Of a DNA stretch of 64,000 bases, positions 51,768-60,867 are shown piece after piece. Position 1 is the stretch's first letter; every line of letters begins with the position of its first letter. This DNA comes from Streptomyces lydicus (lineage in GTDB: Bacteria; Actinomycetota; Actinomycetes; Streptomycetales; Streptomycetaceae). Both the position numbers and the translations under genes were made by a program. Location of the stretch: NCBI RefSeq assembly GCF_000717345.1, contig NZ_JNZA01000017.1, positions 86,733 to 150,732 on the forward strand, in the 5' to 3' direction. Under the pieces are notes generated by a model, which searched no databases, had not been told where the DNA came from, and saw only the letters and a list, made by a program, of their open reading frames with translations.

Positions 51768-51880
51768 GGTGTGCTGCCGCCTTTCGTTGCCGGCGCTGTG
51801 CTGCAGGGGCCTCGCAGCATACTTGTTGCCATTCTGAGTGATCTCTGCCCATCGATTCCCCGCGCGGGTACCATCGCGCC

Positions 51881-52564
51881 ATGACCGACCCCGACGATGT
51901 TGCCGGCACCGGCCGCGACGTGGCCGTCGCATTCGATGACGCCCAGAAACCTTACGTGGAACGGGTGGTGGAGGTCCGGCTGCCCACCACGTACGGCGAA
52001 TTCCTGGCGGTCGGCTATCTCGACCTTCGCAGTGGAATCGAGCAAGTCGTGCTGGTCCACGGTGAGGTGGCCGGAACGGCCGTGCTGACCCGGGTGCATT
52101 CGGAATGCCTGACCGGTGATGTGTTCTCCTCCACGCACTGTGAATGCGGTGACCAATTGTCCGCCGCACTGCGCGCGATCGTGGCGGCCGGGCGGGGCGT
52201 GCTGGTCTATCTCCAGGGCCACGAGGGCCGGGGGATCGGGCTGCTGGCCAAGCTCCGGGCGATGAAGCTCCAGGAGGAGGGGCTGGACACGGTCGAGGCG
52301 AACATCGCGCTCGGGCTGCCGGTCGACGCCCGCGAGTACCGCGTCGCGGCGGAGATGCTGCGGGACCTCGGGGTGCGGTCCGTGCGCCTGCTGTCCAACA
52401 ATCCGCGCAAGCGGGCGGCGCTGCTGCGGCACGGCATCGCGGTCGCCGAGCAGGTGCCGCTACTGATGGAGCCGCGGGCGGAGAACATCCGCTACCTGCG
52501 GGCCAAACGCGAGCGGCTCGACCACGACCTGCCGCACCTGGACGGCCTCCACGGCCTGAGCTGA
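51881..52564 (+). CDS. ribA: GTP cyclohydrolase II
   Basis: 227 residues, GCHII only (no DHBP synthase domain). The zinc cysteines are Cys76, Cys87 and Cys89 in [20 protein letters not shown], followed by the catalytic [20 protein letters not shown] and [10 protein letters not shown]. Tyr110 in [10 protein letters not shown], whose replacement changes the product to the formylated pyrimidine in some Streptomyces paralogues, is kept; so the classical product (2,5-diamino-6-ribosylamino-pyrimidinone phosphate) is expected. It starts flavin or deazaflavin-type pathways. As no other riboflavin gene is near, it feeds the orphan cluster. ATG 51881. Confidence 0.9.
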   Translation: MTDPDDVAGTGRDVAVAFDDAQKPYVERVVEVRLPTTYGEFLAVGYLDLRSGIEQVVLVHGEVAGTAVLTRVHSECLTGDVFSSTHCECGDQLSAALRAIVAAGRGVLVYLQGHEGRGIGLLAKLRAMKLQEEGLDTVEANIALGLPVDAREYRVAAEMLRDLGVRSVRLLSNNPRKRAALLRHGIAVAEQVPLLMEPRAENIRYLRAKRERLDHDLPHLDGLHGLS

Positions 52565-52758
52565 CCCGGTCCGGTGCGGTCCGCCCCGGCGGGTGGCGTC
52601 CCGCTGACCGCGGGTGAGCGCGGAGGCTGACCGGAACGCTTCAAAATTCACCTGTCGCTTCATCTACACATAAAGCCGACATAAGCGCAAAATAAAGGTG
52701 CGTGGTTCCGATGCCGCGCGAAAACCGGCCAGGCTTGTGGATGAAGGAGGCGAGTCGC
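52565..52758. other. AT-rich leader of the SPW gene
   Basis: The segment about 52636-52700 is noticeably A/T-rich for this genome (runs such as ACATAAAGC and GCAAAATAAAG), the likely promoter area of the SPW-repeat gene. Specific hexamers could not be fixed. Confidence 0.4.
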
Positions 52759-53226
52759 ATGGCCGACGTCTCACACCACAGGGGAGACCTCGCAGGTCAC
52801 CCCGATGCATCTGAGATGCAGGCTCGATACGAGCGGGTTCTCGGCGGACGTGACGTGGTACTCGTCGACGGACCGGTGTTCCTGGTCGGCCTGTACTGCG
52901 CCGCTTCTCCGTGGATCGTCCACTACGCGGCCGCACAGCCCGCGCTCACGACCCACAACCTCATACTCGGGATCGCGATCGCCCTCCTGGCGGTCGGCTT
53001 CACCGTGACCCCCGAGCGGATGTACGGCCTGAGCGGTGCGATGTGCGCGATCGGCGTATGGATGATCATCTCGCCGTGGATCGTCGGCACCGGCGCGGAC
53101 GCCGGTGTCATCTGGAACAACCTCGTCATCGGTGCCCTGACGTTCCTGTTGGGTGCCCTCTGTGTCGCCGTGGCGTCGAAGAGTCGCCAGGGGGACATGA
53201 CGCGCGCTTCCCGTCGCGGGGCGTGA
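52759..53226 (+). CDS. SPW-repeat membrane protein
   Basis: 155 residues with four transmembrane helices in two SPW units: GPVFLVGLYCAASPWIVHYA with NLILGIAIALLAVGFTVTPE, and SGAMCAIGVWMIISPWIVGT with NNLVIGALTFLLGALCVAVA. SPW-repeat proteins are common in Streptomyces and other bacteria; function unknown. ATG 52759 lies 8 nt after AAGGAGG; ATG 52741 is before the ribosome site. Confidence 0.87.
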   Translation: MADVSHHRGDLAGHPDASEMQARYERVLGGRDVVLVDGPVFLVGLYCAASPWIVHYAAAQPALTTHNLILGIAIALLAVGFTVTPERMYGLSGAMCAIGVWMIISPWIVGTGADAGVIWNNLVIGALTFLLGALCVAVASKSRQGDMTRASRRGA

Positions 53227-53263
53227 GGGAGCTGCCGGTCCGCTTGCCGTCCCCGGGCGGAAA

Positions 53264-53303
53264 GCGGGCCGGCGGTCCGCGCGGCCGGCACGTGCCGGCC
53301 CGC
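53264..53303. terminator. Probable hairpin, 10-bp stem
   Basis: GCGGGCCGGC (53264-53273) pairs with GCCGGCCCGC (53294-53303); the right arm can also fold locally with GGCCGGCAC. It lies between the convergent SPW and DUF3040-like genes. Confidence 0.5.
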
Positions 53304-53334
53304 TCCACGTACGGGCGCGCTGCGCGTATCGGCG

Positions 53335-53652
53335 CTACGGCCGCCGGTCGTGGCCGGCGCCCGCCAGGTGGGCGGCCAGTCCGGCCAGCACCAGACCGCC
53401 GGCGAGCAGCAGACCGTGGGCCAGCACGAGCCCGGCGGCCAGGCCGACGGCCGCGGCTGCCGGGACCAGGCGGCCGAGGCCGCGGTGTCGGGGGCGAGGC
53501 CGGGCCGGGCGGGTGGCCCACGGAGCGTGGAGGCGGGGGCAGGGGGCGGCGTCGTGCCGGAAGCGTTCGGCGAGCTCACCGAAGGGCCGGTCGTCGTAGG
53601 GGGACAGCGGCGTCCCTCCTCTCCCGGGCGGAGGCCGCGCCGTACGGGTCAC
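53335..53652 (-). CDS. DUF3040-like small membrane protein
   Basis: About 105 residues. The motif LSPYDDRPFGELAERFRHDA (compare LSxxExRxLxxIE in DUF3040) is followed by a basic linker and two short membrane helices, LGRLVPAAAAVGLAAGLVLA and LLLAGGLVLAGLAAHLAGAG. The start is unclear: GTG 53652 is chosen; the ribosome-like GGGAGAGGAGGG lies downstream near codon 12, so a non-standard start (CTG) at LSPYDD is possible. Confidence 0.55.
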   Translation of the reverse strand: MTRTARPPPGRGGTPLSPYDDRPFGELAERFRHDAAPCPRLHAPWATRPARPRPRHRGLGRLVPAAAAVGLAAGLVLAHGLLLAGGLVLAGLAAHLAGAGHDRRP

Positions 53653-53945
53653 CCAACCAAGGGGGCGTGACAACGCCACCTGTCATGTTGTGCCCTGCCG
53701 GGCGCCGCCCCTAACGCCGTGCGGCGCGTTGTCCAACGATCGTGGCGCTCCGGCGACTTCGGTGCCGCGGCGGAGCAGGGCCCGCTCCGCCACCGCTCCG
53801 GTGCGCGGGCCTCCCGCCCCGGCTCCGGCGCCGGACCCGGGGCCGGAGGCCGGTGCCCGCCGCGCACGCATGCGACCCTCGGACAAATTGGGTTAAATCG
53901 GTTGCGTGGGGTATTGGCTCGGCCGCCCCGGAGAGGTAGCGTCCC
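53653..53945. other. Intergenic, upstream of the alkylsulfatase-like gene
   Basis: About 290 bp. A less G/C-rich segment (53880-53910, GGACAAATTGGGTTAAATCGG) is the likely promoter area. No gene is supported. Confidence 0.4.
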
Positions 53946-55772
53946 GTGACCGCTCTGCCCGTGGATGATCACGAAGATTTCGCCGATGCCGATCGTGGCT
54001 TCATCGCCGCGCTCGATCCGCCCGAGATCACCATGGACGACGGCCGGGTGGTCTGGAACGCCGAGGCGTACCGCTTCCTCGCCCAGAACCGCCCCGACAC
54101 CGCGCACGAGAGCCTGTGGCGCCAGGGCCGGCTGGTCAGCCGCCAGGGTCTGTTCGAGGTCACCGACGGCATCTACCAGGTGCGCGGTCTGGACTTCGCG
54201 CACATGACGCTGGTCGAGGGCGACCACGGGGTGATCGTCATCGACCCGCTGCACTCCGCCGAGACCGCCGCCGCGGCGCTGGAGCTCTACCGCAAGCACC
54301 GCGGTGACCAGCCGGTCACCGGCCTGATCTACACCCACTCGCACCGGGAACACTTCGGCGGCGCCCGCGGCGTACTGCCGTACGACCACCATCCCGTGCC
54401 GGTGCTCGCGCCCGCCGGTTTCCTGGAGCACGCGGTCGGCGAGCACCTGCACGCCGGCACCGCGCTGCGCCGGCGGGCCGTCTACGCCTACGGCGACGGG
54501 CTCCCCAAGGGGCCGGACGGCCAGATCGGCTGCGGCCTCGGCGCCACCCGCTCCACCGGCACCGTGACCCTGGTCCCGCCGACCGTGGACATCACCCGCA
54601 CCGGCCAGGAGGAGATCCTCGACGGCGTCCGCCTCGTCTTCCAGCTCACCCCGGGCACCGAGGCGCCCGCCGAGATGAACTTCTGCCTCCCGGCACACCG
54701 GGCGCTGTGCCTGGCCGAGAACCTCACCCACACCCTGCACCACCTCCTCCCGCTGTACGGCGGTGCCGTCCGCGACGCCCGCTCCTGGTCGCGCCACCTG
54801 GGCGAGGCGCTCGCCCTCTTCGGCGGTGAGGCGGAGGTCGCCTTCGCCTGCCACCACTGGCCGACCTGGGGCAAGGAGCGCGTCACGGCCCTGCTGGCCG
54901 ACCAGCGCGACCTCTACGCCTATCTGCACGACCAGACCCTGCGGCTGCTCAACGAGGGGTACAGCGGCCCCGAGATCGCCGAGGAACTGCGGCTGCCGCC
55001 CCGCCTCGCGCGGGGGTGGGCCCACCGCGGCTACTACGGTTCGGTCAGCCACAACGTCAAGGCGATCGCCCAGCGCTACCTGGGGTGGTACGACGGCAAC
55101 CCCGCGCACCTGTGGGAGCACCCCCCTGCCGAGCAGGCCAAGCGCTACGTGCACACCCTGGGAGGCGTCGAGGCCACCGTGGACGCGGGCAAGCGGTACG
55201 CCGCCGACGGCGATCTGCGGTTCGCCGCCACCCTCCTCAACCACGCCGTCTTCGCCGACCCGAAGAACCTCCGCGCCCGCCGCGCACTCGCCCAGGTCTA
55301 CGAACGGCTGGGCCACGGCAGCGAGAACGCCACCTGGCGCAACTCCTACCTCACCGGCGCCATGGAACTGCGCGGCACCCTCGCCGAACCACCGCCGGAC
55401 ACCGCCGGCCCCGAGACGGCCGCGGTGCTCACCGTCGACCAGCTCCTCGACGCGCTCGCCCTCCGCATCGACGGCCCGCGCGCCTGGTCCACGGCCCTGA
55501 CCCTGGACCTCTACCTCCCCGACGAGGACCGGACCTGGCAGCTGACGCTCTCCAACGGGGCCCTGACACATGTCAGTTCACCCGGTTCGCCCACGCCCTG
55601 CGACGACCGCCGCCCGGATCTGACGCTCACCCTCACCAAGCCCCAGCTGGTCGAACTCCTCGCCGGTCAGGGCCCGGCGGGGGCCGCGCAGGACGGGGAG
55701 AGCGGAGCGCTCCACCAGCTCCTCGGCCTTCTGTGCACCCCCCACCCCACCTTCCCCCTCGTGACCCCCTGA
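53946..55772 (+). CDS. Alkylsulfatase-type metallo-beta-lactamase-fold hydrolase
   Basis: 608 residues, SdsA1/YjcS layout: MBL domain (about 75-350), dimerisation helices (about 370-490), C-terminal SCP2-like sterol-carrier fold (about 490-608). Metal ligands: YTHSHREHFGG (His131, His133, Glu135, His136), Glu in APAEMNF and LAENLTHTLHH, and HHWPTWGKE. At the usual Asp of HxHxDH there is Glu135, an unusual ligand change. Enzymes of this family remove sulfate from long-chain alkyl sulfates such as SDS. No signal peptide. GTG 53946 follows GGAGAGG. Confidence 0.87.
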   Translation: MTALPVDDHEDFADADRGFIAALDPPEITMDDGRVVWNAEAYRFLAQNRPDTAHESLWRQGRLVSRQGLFEVTDGIYQVRGLDFAHMTLVEGDHGVIVIDPLHSAETAAAALELYRKHRGDQPVTGLIYTHSHREHFGGARGVLPYDHHPVPVLAPAGFLEHAVGEHLHAGTALRRRAVYAYGDGLPKGPDGQIGCGLGATRSTGTVTLVPPTVDITRTGQEEILDGVRLVFQLTPGTEAPAEMNFCLPAHRALCLAENLTHTLHHLLPLYGGAVRDARSWSRHLGEALALFGGEAEVAFACHHWPTWGKERVTALLADQRDLYAYLHDQTLRLLNEGYSGPEIAEELRLPPRLARGWAHRGYYGSVSHNVKAIAQRYLGWYDGNPAHLWEHPPAEQAKRYVHTLGGVEATVDAGKRYAADGDLRFAATLLNHAVFADPKNLRARRALAQVYERLGHGSENATWRNSYLTGAMELRGTLAEPPPDTAGPETAAVLTVDQLLDALALRIDGPRAWSTALTLDLYLPDEDRTWQLTLSNGALTHVSSPGSPTPCDDRRPDLTLTLTKPQLVELLAGQGPAGAAQDGESGALHQLLGLLCTPHPTFPLVTP

Positions 55773-55863
55773 CCAGCCCCGGCACCCGGGCGTCAACTTC
55801 GCGCCGCGCACCGCGTACGCCACCCTGCGCCACCCGACGCCACAGCTGGGGCAAACTGGGGCC

Positions 55864-57894
55864 GTGGTAAGCAGCATTCCCCAAGAGTCGACCAGTTTCG
55901 TCGGCCGCCGAAATGAACTACGGCATCTCTCCGAGGAGTTGACGGCACACCGGCTGATCACCCTGACCGGCCCGGGCGGCGTGGGCAAGACCCGGATCGC
56001 CATACGGGCCGCTCGGGCCGCCGCGCGGCAGTTCCCCGACGGGGTCTGCTGGGCCGACCTCTGGCCGCTGCACGGTGACGGGCTGCTGCTCGCCACCGTC
56101 TGCGACGCCGTCGGACTGGCCGACCACACGGCGCGGACGCCGGCGGCCGCGCTGTGCGCCTGGCTCGCCGACAAGCGGCTGCTGCTGGTGCTCGACTCCT
56201 GCGAACACCTCGTCGACGCCTGCCGCGACCTCCTCGGAGACCTGCTGACGGCCGCCCCCCACCTGACCGTGCTGGTCACCAGCCGTCAGCCGCTGGACCT
56301 CGCCGGCGAGCGCGTCACCGAGATCGGCCCGCTGCCGTACACCGGCGACAACGACGCGCTGGCCCTGCTCGCCGACCGCGCCGGCAGCGCCGCCCCCGGC
56401 CTGCACCTGACCGAGCCGCAGCACGCGGCGGCCGCCGACACCATCTGCCGCCGCCTCGAAGGCATCCCGCTCGCCCTCGAACTGGCCGGCGCCCAGCTGG
56501 CCGGCAGTTCCGTCGACCGGATCGCCGAACGGCTCGCCACCCGCTTCGACACCCTCGACGGCGACGGGCTGCCGCGCCCCCCGCGCCACCGGACGCTGCG
56601 CTGTGCCATCGGCTGGAGCCACGAGCTGTGCACCCCGCTCGAACGGCTGCTGTGGGCCCGGCTCTCCGTCTTCCGCGGCACGTTCGACGAGGACTCCGCC
56701 GGCGCGGTCTGCGCCGGAGGCCCGCTCACCGAGGACGGCGTACGCACCGCGCTGGCCGGACTGGCCGCCAAATCGGTGCTCACCCGCGAGGGCGGCCGCT
56801 ACCGCATGCTCGACACCCTGCGCGAGTACGGCCGGCTGTGGCTCGGCGAACTGGACGAGGTGGCGGCCCTCGCCGACCGGCACGCCGCGCACTTCGTCGA
56901 CTTCGGCCGCCGCGCCGAACACGGCTGGCTCGGCCCCGAACAGGTCGGCTGGTACGGCAAGGTCGCCGACGCCCACGTCGACCTGTGCACCGCACTGGAC
57001 CACCTCCTCGTCAGCGACCCGGAGCGGGCCCAGGAACTCAGCGCCGCGATCGGCTTCTTCTGGAGCTGCTGCGGCCATCTGCACGAGGCCCGCGACTATC
57101 TGGCCCGCGCCCTGGCCGCCCACCACGGCCCGAGCCGGGCGCGCACCCGGGCGCTGTGGGCCCTGGGCGTCGCCGTCCTCCTGCAGGGCGACCTGCCGTT
57201 CGCCGACGAGCTGGGCCTTGCCTGCTCACGCGCGGCGTCGGCCTCCGACGACGCGGAGGCGGTGCTGGCGGCCGGCTATCTCGTGGGCCTCACCCATCTG
57301 ATGGCCGGCCGCCCGATGTCCGCGTACACCGTCGCGGAACAGGTCCTCGGCCCGCCGCCGGACGCCCCGTTCGACTCACCCGGCCGGCTGCGCTGCCACC
57401 TCGTGCGGATCTTCGCGCTCACCGCCCTCGGCAAGCTCGACGAGGCGCGCGCCGAGGCCACCGCGCTGCGCGAGGGCTGTGTCCGGCGCGGCGAACACTG
57501 GACCCGCTCCTACACCGACTACCAGCTCTCCCTGATCTCGCTGTTCCAGGGCCGCGCCGAGGAGTCCGCGGAACACGCCCGGGCGATGCTCGCCGCCAAG
57601 CAGGGCATCGGCGACAAGTTCGGGATCGCCCTCGGCCTGGACCTGCTCGCTGCCGCGGTGGCGGCCCGCGGCGACGGCGCGGCGGCCGCCCGGGTCTACG
57701 GCAGCGGCCAGGCCATCTGGCGCACCGTCGGGCACCCGCAGCGCGGCACCCCCGAACTGCGCGCGGTCCGCGAGGAGTGCGAACAGCGGGCCCGCGCCGC
57801 CATCGGCGACGCCGCCTACGCGGAGACCTTCCGCCGGGCCAGCGAGGAACGCCCGGGAACCTCGCTCGCCCGGATCCTGGCGGGCGACTTCTGA
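55864..57894 (+). CDS. STAND-type ATPase without DNA-binding domain
   Basis: 676 residues. An NB-ARC/AAA-like ATPase unit occupies about 15-330: TSFVGRRNELRHLSEELTAH, P-loop TGPGGVGKTRIAIRAARAAA, Walker B LLLVLDSCEHLVDACRDLL, LVTSRQPL, and GIPLALELAGAQLA. A helical TPR-like half follows to the end. Relatives of this family (large AfsR/LuxR-type regulators) carry a C-terminal LuxR HTH or N-terminal SARP domain; neither is present here. It would therefore have to act through partner proteins. GTG 55864 with GGGG upstream. Confidence 0.8.
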   Translation: MVSSIPQESTSFVGRRNELRHLSEELTAHRLITLTGPGGVGKTRIAIRAARAAARQFPDGVCWADLWPLHGDGLLLATVCDAVGLADHTARTPAAALCAWLADKRLLLVLDSCEHLVDACRDLLGDLLTAAPHLTVLVTSRQPLDLAGERVTEIGPLPYTGDNDALALLADRAGSAAPGLHLTEPQHAAAADTICRRLEGIPLALELAGAQLAGSSVDRIAERLATRFDTLDGDGLPRPPRHRTLRCAIGWSHELCTPLERLLWARLSVFRGTFDEDSAGAVCAGGPLTEDGVRTALAGLAAKSVLTREGGRYRMLDTLREYGRLWLGELDEVAALADRHAAHFVDFGRRAEHGWLGPEQVGWYGKVADAHVDLCTALDHLLVSDPERAQELSAAIGFFWSCCGHLHEARDYLARALAAHHGPSRARTRALWALGVAVLLQGDLPFADELGLACSRAASASDDAEAVLAAGYLVGLTHLMAGRPMSAYTVAEQVLGPPPDAPFDSPGRLRCHLVRIFALTALGKLDEARAEATALREGCVRRGEHWTRSYTDYQLSLISLFQGRAEESAEHARAMLAAKQGIGDKFGIALGLDLLAAAVAARGDGAAAARVYGSGQAIWRTVGHPQRGTPELRAVREECEQRARAAIGDAAYAETFRRASEERPGTSLARILAGDF

Positions 57895-57929
57895 CCGTCG
57901 GCGGCCGCCGGCCCGGGGCCCGGCCGGGC

Positions 57930-58967
57930 TCAGACCTGCGGCTCGCCCGCCAGCGTGTACAGCAGCTCGTACGCGGTGGTGATCATCCGGCAGGTACGGC
58001 CCCGGCGGGTGGCCAGCGCGACCAGTCCGGTGTGCGTCGCCGGGTGGTAGCCGAGGAACGCCTGCTGGCCGAAGGTCGCCCCGACGTGGAAGAGCAGCGG
58101 CCCGCGCGGTGCCGGGTGCTGATACCACGTCAGGGTGTGGGTGTTGCGGTGCCGCCAGCCCCGCCGCAGCAGCGGCACCTGCACGTCGCGCAGCGGGCCG
58201 GCCAGTGGTGTGTCCTCGGGGGAGAGGTGCGCCTGCAGGTAGCCGAGCAGATCGCCGGGGGTGGAGCGGACCGACCCGGCGGCGACGAAGGCGCCCATGT
58301 CGGCGCTGCGCACCGGCGTCACCCCGTTCGTGCGGTGGCCGATGGCGTCGGTGCCGGTGGTGCCCGGGCCCAGGCTGGTGTCGGTCAGGCCGAGCGGGCG
58401 CAGCACCCGGTCGGAGAGCAGCGCCGGGTAGCCGACGCCGGCGGCCCGGGACAGCGCCGGCCCCAGCAGCGCCACCCCGAGGTTGGAATAGCGCCAGCGG
58501 GTGCCCGGCCGGTGCCGCGGCCGGGTCCGGGCGAAGGTCTGCAGCAGTCGCTCGGTGTCGTAGGCGGCGTACCCGTTGGCGTACGGGTGCACCAGCGCAC
58601 CGGCGATCAGGTCGGTGGGGATCCGCGGCAGCCCCGAGGTGTGGGTGGCCAGGTGCCACAGGGTGATGTGTCGCGCGTAAGGATGCCGCAGCGGCAGGTC
58701 CGGCAGATGCGCGACGAGCGGATCGTCCAGTGCCAGCACGCCGTCCCTGGCCAGGTCGGCCAGCAGCAGCACGGTGAAGGTCTTGGACAGCGAGCCCAGT
58801 TCGTAGCGCAGGGCGTGGCGCGGGGTCGGCGGCGACAGGGCGGAGCCACCGGTGACCACCGTCCGCCGGCCCCGCCGGGTGACGCCCAGCACGATGTCCG
58901 GCGCGTCGATGTGGGTGACCGCCTCCGCGAGGCGGTCGGTGAGCGCGGGGCCGCGGTCCGGGCTCAT
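57930..58967 (-). CDS. Serine hydrolase (class C beta-lactamase fold)
   Basis: 345 residues. The SxxK motif is ELGSLSKTFTVLLLA (Ser59, Lys62); the YxN motif is WRYSNLGVALL (Tyr160, Asn162); the final HVGATFGQQAFLGY occupies the KTG-box position with H-x-G, as in many non-lactamase esterases and peptidases of this fold. No signal peptide, so it works in the cytoplasm. Its start overlaps the stop of the upstream helical-protein gene by ATGA, making it the last gene of a five-gene coupled operon. Substrate could be an ester or peptide of the operon's product. Confidence 0.85.
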   Translation of the reverse strand: MSPDRGPALTDRLAEAVTHIDAPDIVLGVTRRGRRTVVTGGSALSPPTPRHALRYELGSLSKTFTVLLLADLARDGVLALDDPLVAHLPDLPLRHPYARHITLWHLATHTSGLPRIPTDLIAGALVHPYANGYAAYDTERLLQTFARTRPRHRPGTRWRYSNLGVALLGPALSRAAGVGYPALLSDRVLRPLGLTDTSLGPGTTGTDAIGHRTNGVTPVRSADMGAFVAAGSVRSTPGDLLGYLQAHLSPEDTPLAGPLRDVQVPLLRRGWRHRNTHTLTWYQHPAPRGPLLFHVGATFGQQAFLGYHPATHTGLVALATRRGRTCRMITTAYELLYTLAGEPQV

Positions 58968-59887
58968 CGGACGGCGGACATCGCCCGGGAGGTGGCCATC
59001 GCCGACGCGAACGCGGCGACCAGCGTCGGGTGGTGGACCAGGTCGAAGACGCGGGCCGGATCCCCCTCGGGCATCCCGCGCTGGATCGGCATCGCGCCGC
59101 CGGCCGACTGCGCCGCGGCGTAGCGCTCCCACAGCGCCGCGTCCAGCGTGGGCCGCGGCAGACAGGCGTCGACGACCAGGAGTTCGCCCAGCAGGTCCCA
59201 GTGTTCGAGGTCGGCCCAGTCGTCCATCCAGGCGGGCAGGTACCGGGTGAGGTAGTCGGCGAGGTCCGGCGGGATCCGGTCGGGGGCCTCGCCCCAGTTG
59301 GTGAGGTGGAAGACGGTGTGGGTGATGTCGTAGGCGATGTGCAGCTGCACCGTCCAGGGTTCGGGCAGCTGCCCCAGCCAGGTGCGGGCCACCGCCTCGC
59401 CGAAATCGCTGCTGGGCGCCAGGCCCAGTTTGCGTTCGGCGTTGAGCACCCCGAGCCGCCGGTTGGGCATCATCTCCAGCGCCGTCCAGGTGGCGGTGCG
59501 CCGGCAGACCTCCACCGCCGCCTCCAGTCCCGGGTGGCGGTGCCCCAGCTCGTGGAACGTCGCATAGACCTCCAGCGGCACGGGGGAGAGCGGCTCGTCG
59601 TGCTGGAGGCGGGCCAGCACGTTTCCGCCGTCCAGCAGCTCCCGCCAGGCGAAGTCCAGCAGCTGCCCGGCGCGGGCCTTCTGCCGGGACCCGGCCACCC
59701 CCTCCCGGAAGAGCACCTGCATGTTGAGGGCCAGTTCCCCGATGGGTTTGAGCCGTTCGACGACCGCTCCGTTGTTGACGAAGTCGTCGGGGGTCAGCCG
59801 GAAGTGCTCACGGTGCTCGTCGAGCCAGGACAGCGCCCGGTCGCCGACACCGTGCAGCAGGGCGGGGGACGCGGCCGTCACGGTCAC
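58964..59887 (-). CDS. All-alpha protein, DUF6895-like (copy A)
   Basis: 307 residues, mostly helical. Motifs shared with the next gene: LKPIGELALN, RRLGVLNAERKLGL, AYDITHTVFHLTNWG, HWDLLGELLVVDACLP and HHPTLVAAFASAMA. The invariant His in THxVFHLTxWG, plus the second His (HHPT / YHST), look like a metal or acid-base site in an alpha/alpha toroid-like fold. Family recalled as DUF6895 (to be verified). GTG 59887 overlaps the upstream stop (GTGA). Unknown reaction; it sits in a small-peptide operon. Confidence 0.65.
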   Translation of the reverse strand: MTVTAASPALLHGVGDRALSWLDEHREHFRLTPDDFVNNGAVVERLKPIGELALNMQVLFREGVAGSRQKARAGQLLDFAWRELLDGGNVLARLQHDEPLSPVPLEVYATFHELGHRHPGLEAAVEVCRRTATWTALEMMPNRRLGVLNAERKLGLAPSSDFGEAVARTWLGQLPEPWTVQLHIAYDITHTVFHLTNWGEAPDRIPPDLADYLTRYLPAWMDDWADLEHWDLLGELLVVDACLPRPTLDAALWERYAAAQSAGGAMPIQRGMPEGDPARVFDLVHHPTLVAAFASAMATSRAMSAVR

Positions 59888-60867
59888 GGTGCACTCTCGC
59901 TTTCGCAGGGGGTACGGCCGCCGACCAGCGCCGGGTCCCCGCCGGACGGGCCGGCCTCGGCCTCGTCGGCGGCGATCCGGGCGAGGGTGGCGGCGAACGC
60001 GGTCACCAGGGTGGAGTGGTAGCAGGCGGTGAAGAGCTCGTCCGGGTCGTCCGAGGACGGTGCCGCGCCCATCTCCGGCACACTGCCGTCGGCAGCCTGC
60101 GCGTCCGCCAGCCGCTGCCAGGCCGCCGGGTCGTGGGGAGCCTTCGGCAGACAGGCCGTCACGGCCAGCAGCTCGCCCACCAGGTCCCACAGCTGCTCCT
60201 CCAGCCAGTTCTCCAGCCAGGAGGGCAGCCACAGCCGCAGATACTGGGCGAGTTCGGGGGACAGCCGCTGCCGGTTGCGGCCCCAGTCGGTGAGGTGGAA
60301 GACGTCGTGGGTCACGCCGTAGGCCGCCTTGCGGTCCAGCGCCCAGGGCTCCGGCAGCCCGCCGAGGCCGGTCAGCGCCAGCACGGCGGAGAAGTCGGCG
60401 TGCTGCCGCAGCCCGATCCGCCGCTCGGCGTTGAGCACGCCGAGCGTACGGGTGTGGTCCTCGCGGGCCACCCGCCAGCCGCGCAGCCGGGTGGTGGTCC
60501 GCACCAGCTCGTCGACCTCGGCGTGGCGCAGCCCGGCCTGGGCGAAGACCCCGTACAGCTCCACCGGGTAGGTGGCGAACGGCTCACCGCGGATCAGCTC
60601 GGCGAACAGCTCGCCGTCCCGGGTCTCGTTCCAGGCGAACGCGAACAGCCCACGGGCCGTGTGCCGGATGTCCTCCCGCGGGTGCAGCACTCCGATCAGC
60701 TGGGTGAGTTCGGCCAGTTCACCGAGCGGTTTGAGGGTCAGGTTGGGGTCGGCGTCCGTCGTCACGTTCGCGGGCAGGCGGAACTGCCCGCGCGCCCCCT
60801 CCAGCCACCCCAGGCTGCTCCGGACCATCCGGTCCAGCAGCCCGGGGTCGCTGTGGCCGGCGGTCAC
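59884..60867 (-). CDS. All-alpha protein, DUF6895-like (copy B)
   Basis: 327 residues. A paralogue of the previous protein with the same order of motifs: LKPLGELAELTQLIG, LGVLNAERRIGL, AAYGVTHDVFHLTDWG, LWDLVGELLAVTACLP and CYHSTLVTAFAATLA. Sequence between motifs differs widely, so the duplication is old and both copies have been kept, arguing for separate roles (for example a heterodimer). GTG 60867 overlaps the stop of the 61565 gene (GTGA); the stop overlaps copy A (GTGA). Confidence 0.65.
   Translation of the reverse strand: MTAGHSDPGLLDRMVRSSLGWLEGARGQFRLPANVTTDADPNLTLKPLGELAELTQLIGVLHPREDIRHTARGLFAFAWNETRDGELFAELIRGEPFATYPVELYGVFAQAGLRHAEVDELVRTTTRLRGWRVAREDHTRTLGVLNAERRIGLRQHADFSAVLALTGLGGLPEPWALDRKAAYGVTHDVFHLTDWGRNRQRLSPELAQYLRLWLPSWLENWLEEQLWDLVGELLAVTACLPKAPHDPAAWQRLADAQAADGSVPEMGAAPSSDDPDELFTACYHSTLVTAFAATLARIAADEAEAGPSGGDPALVGGRTPCESESAP

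Noticed and set aside
52565..52640. Terminator after the GTP cyclohydrolase II gene
   Set aside because: Several short GC inverted repeats occur, but none exceeds 6-7 bp with a reasonable loop; not better than background in this composition.
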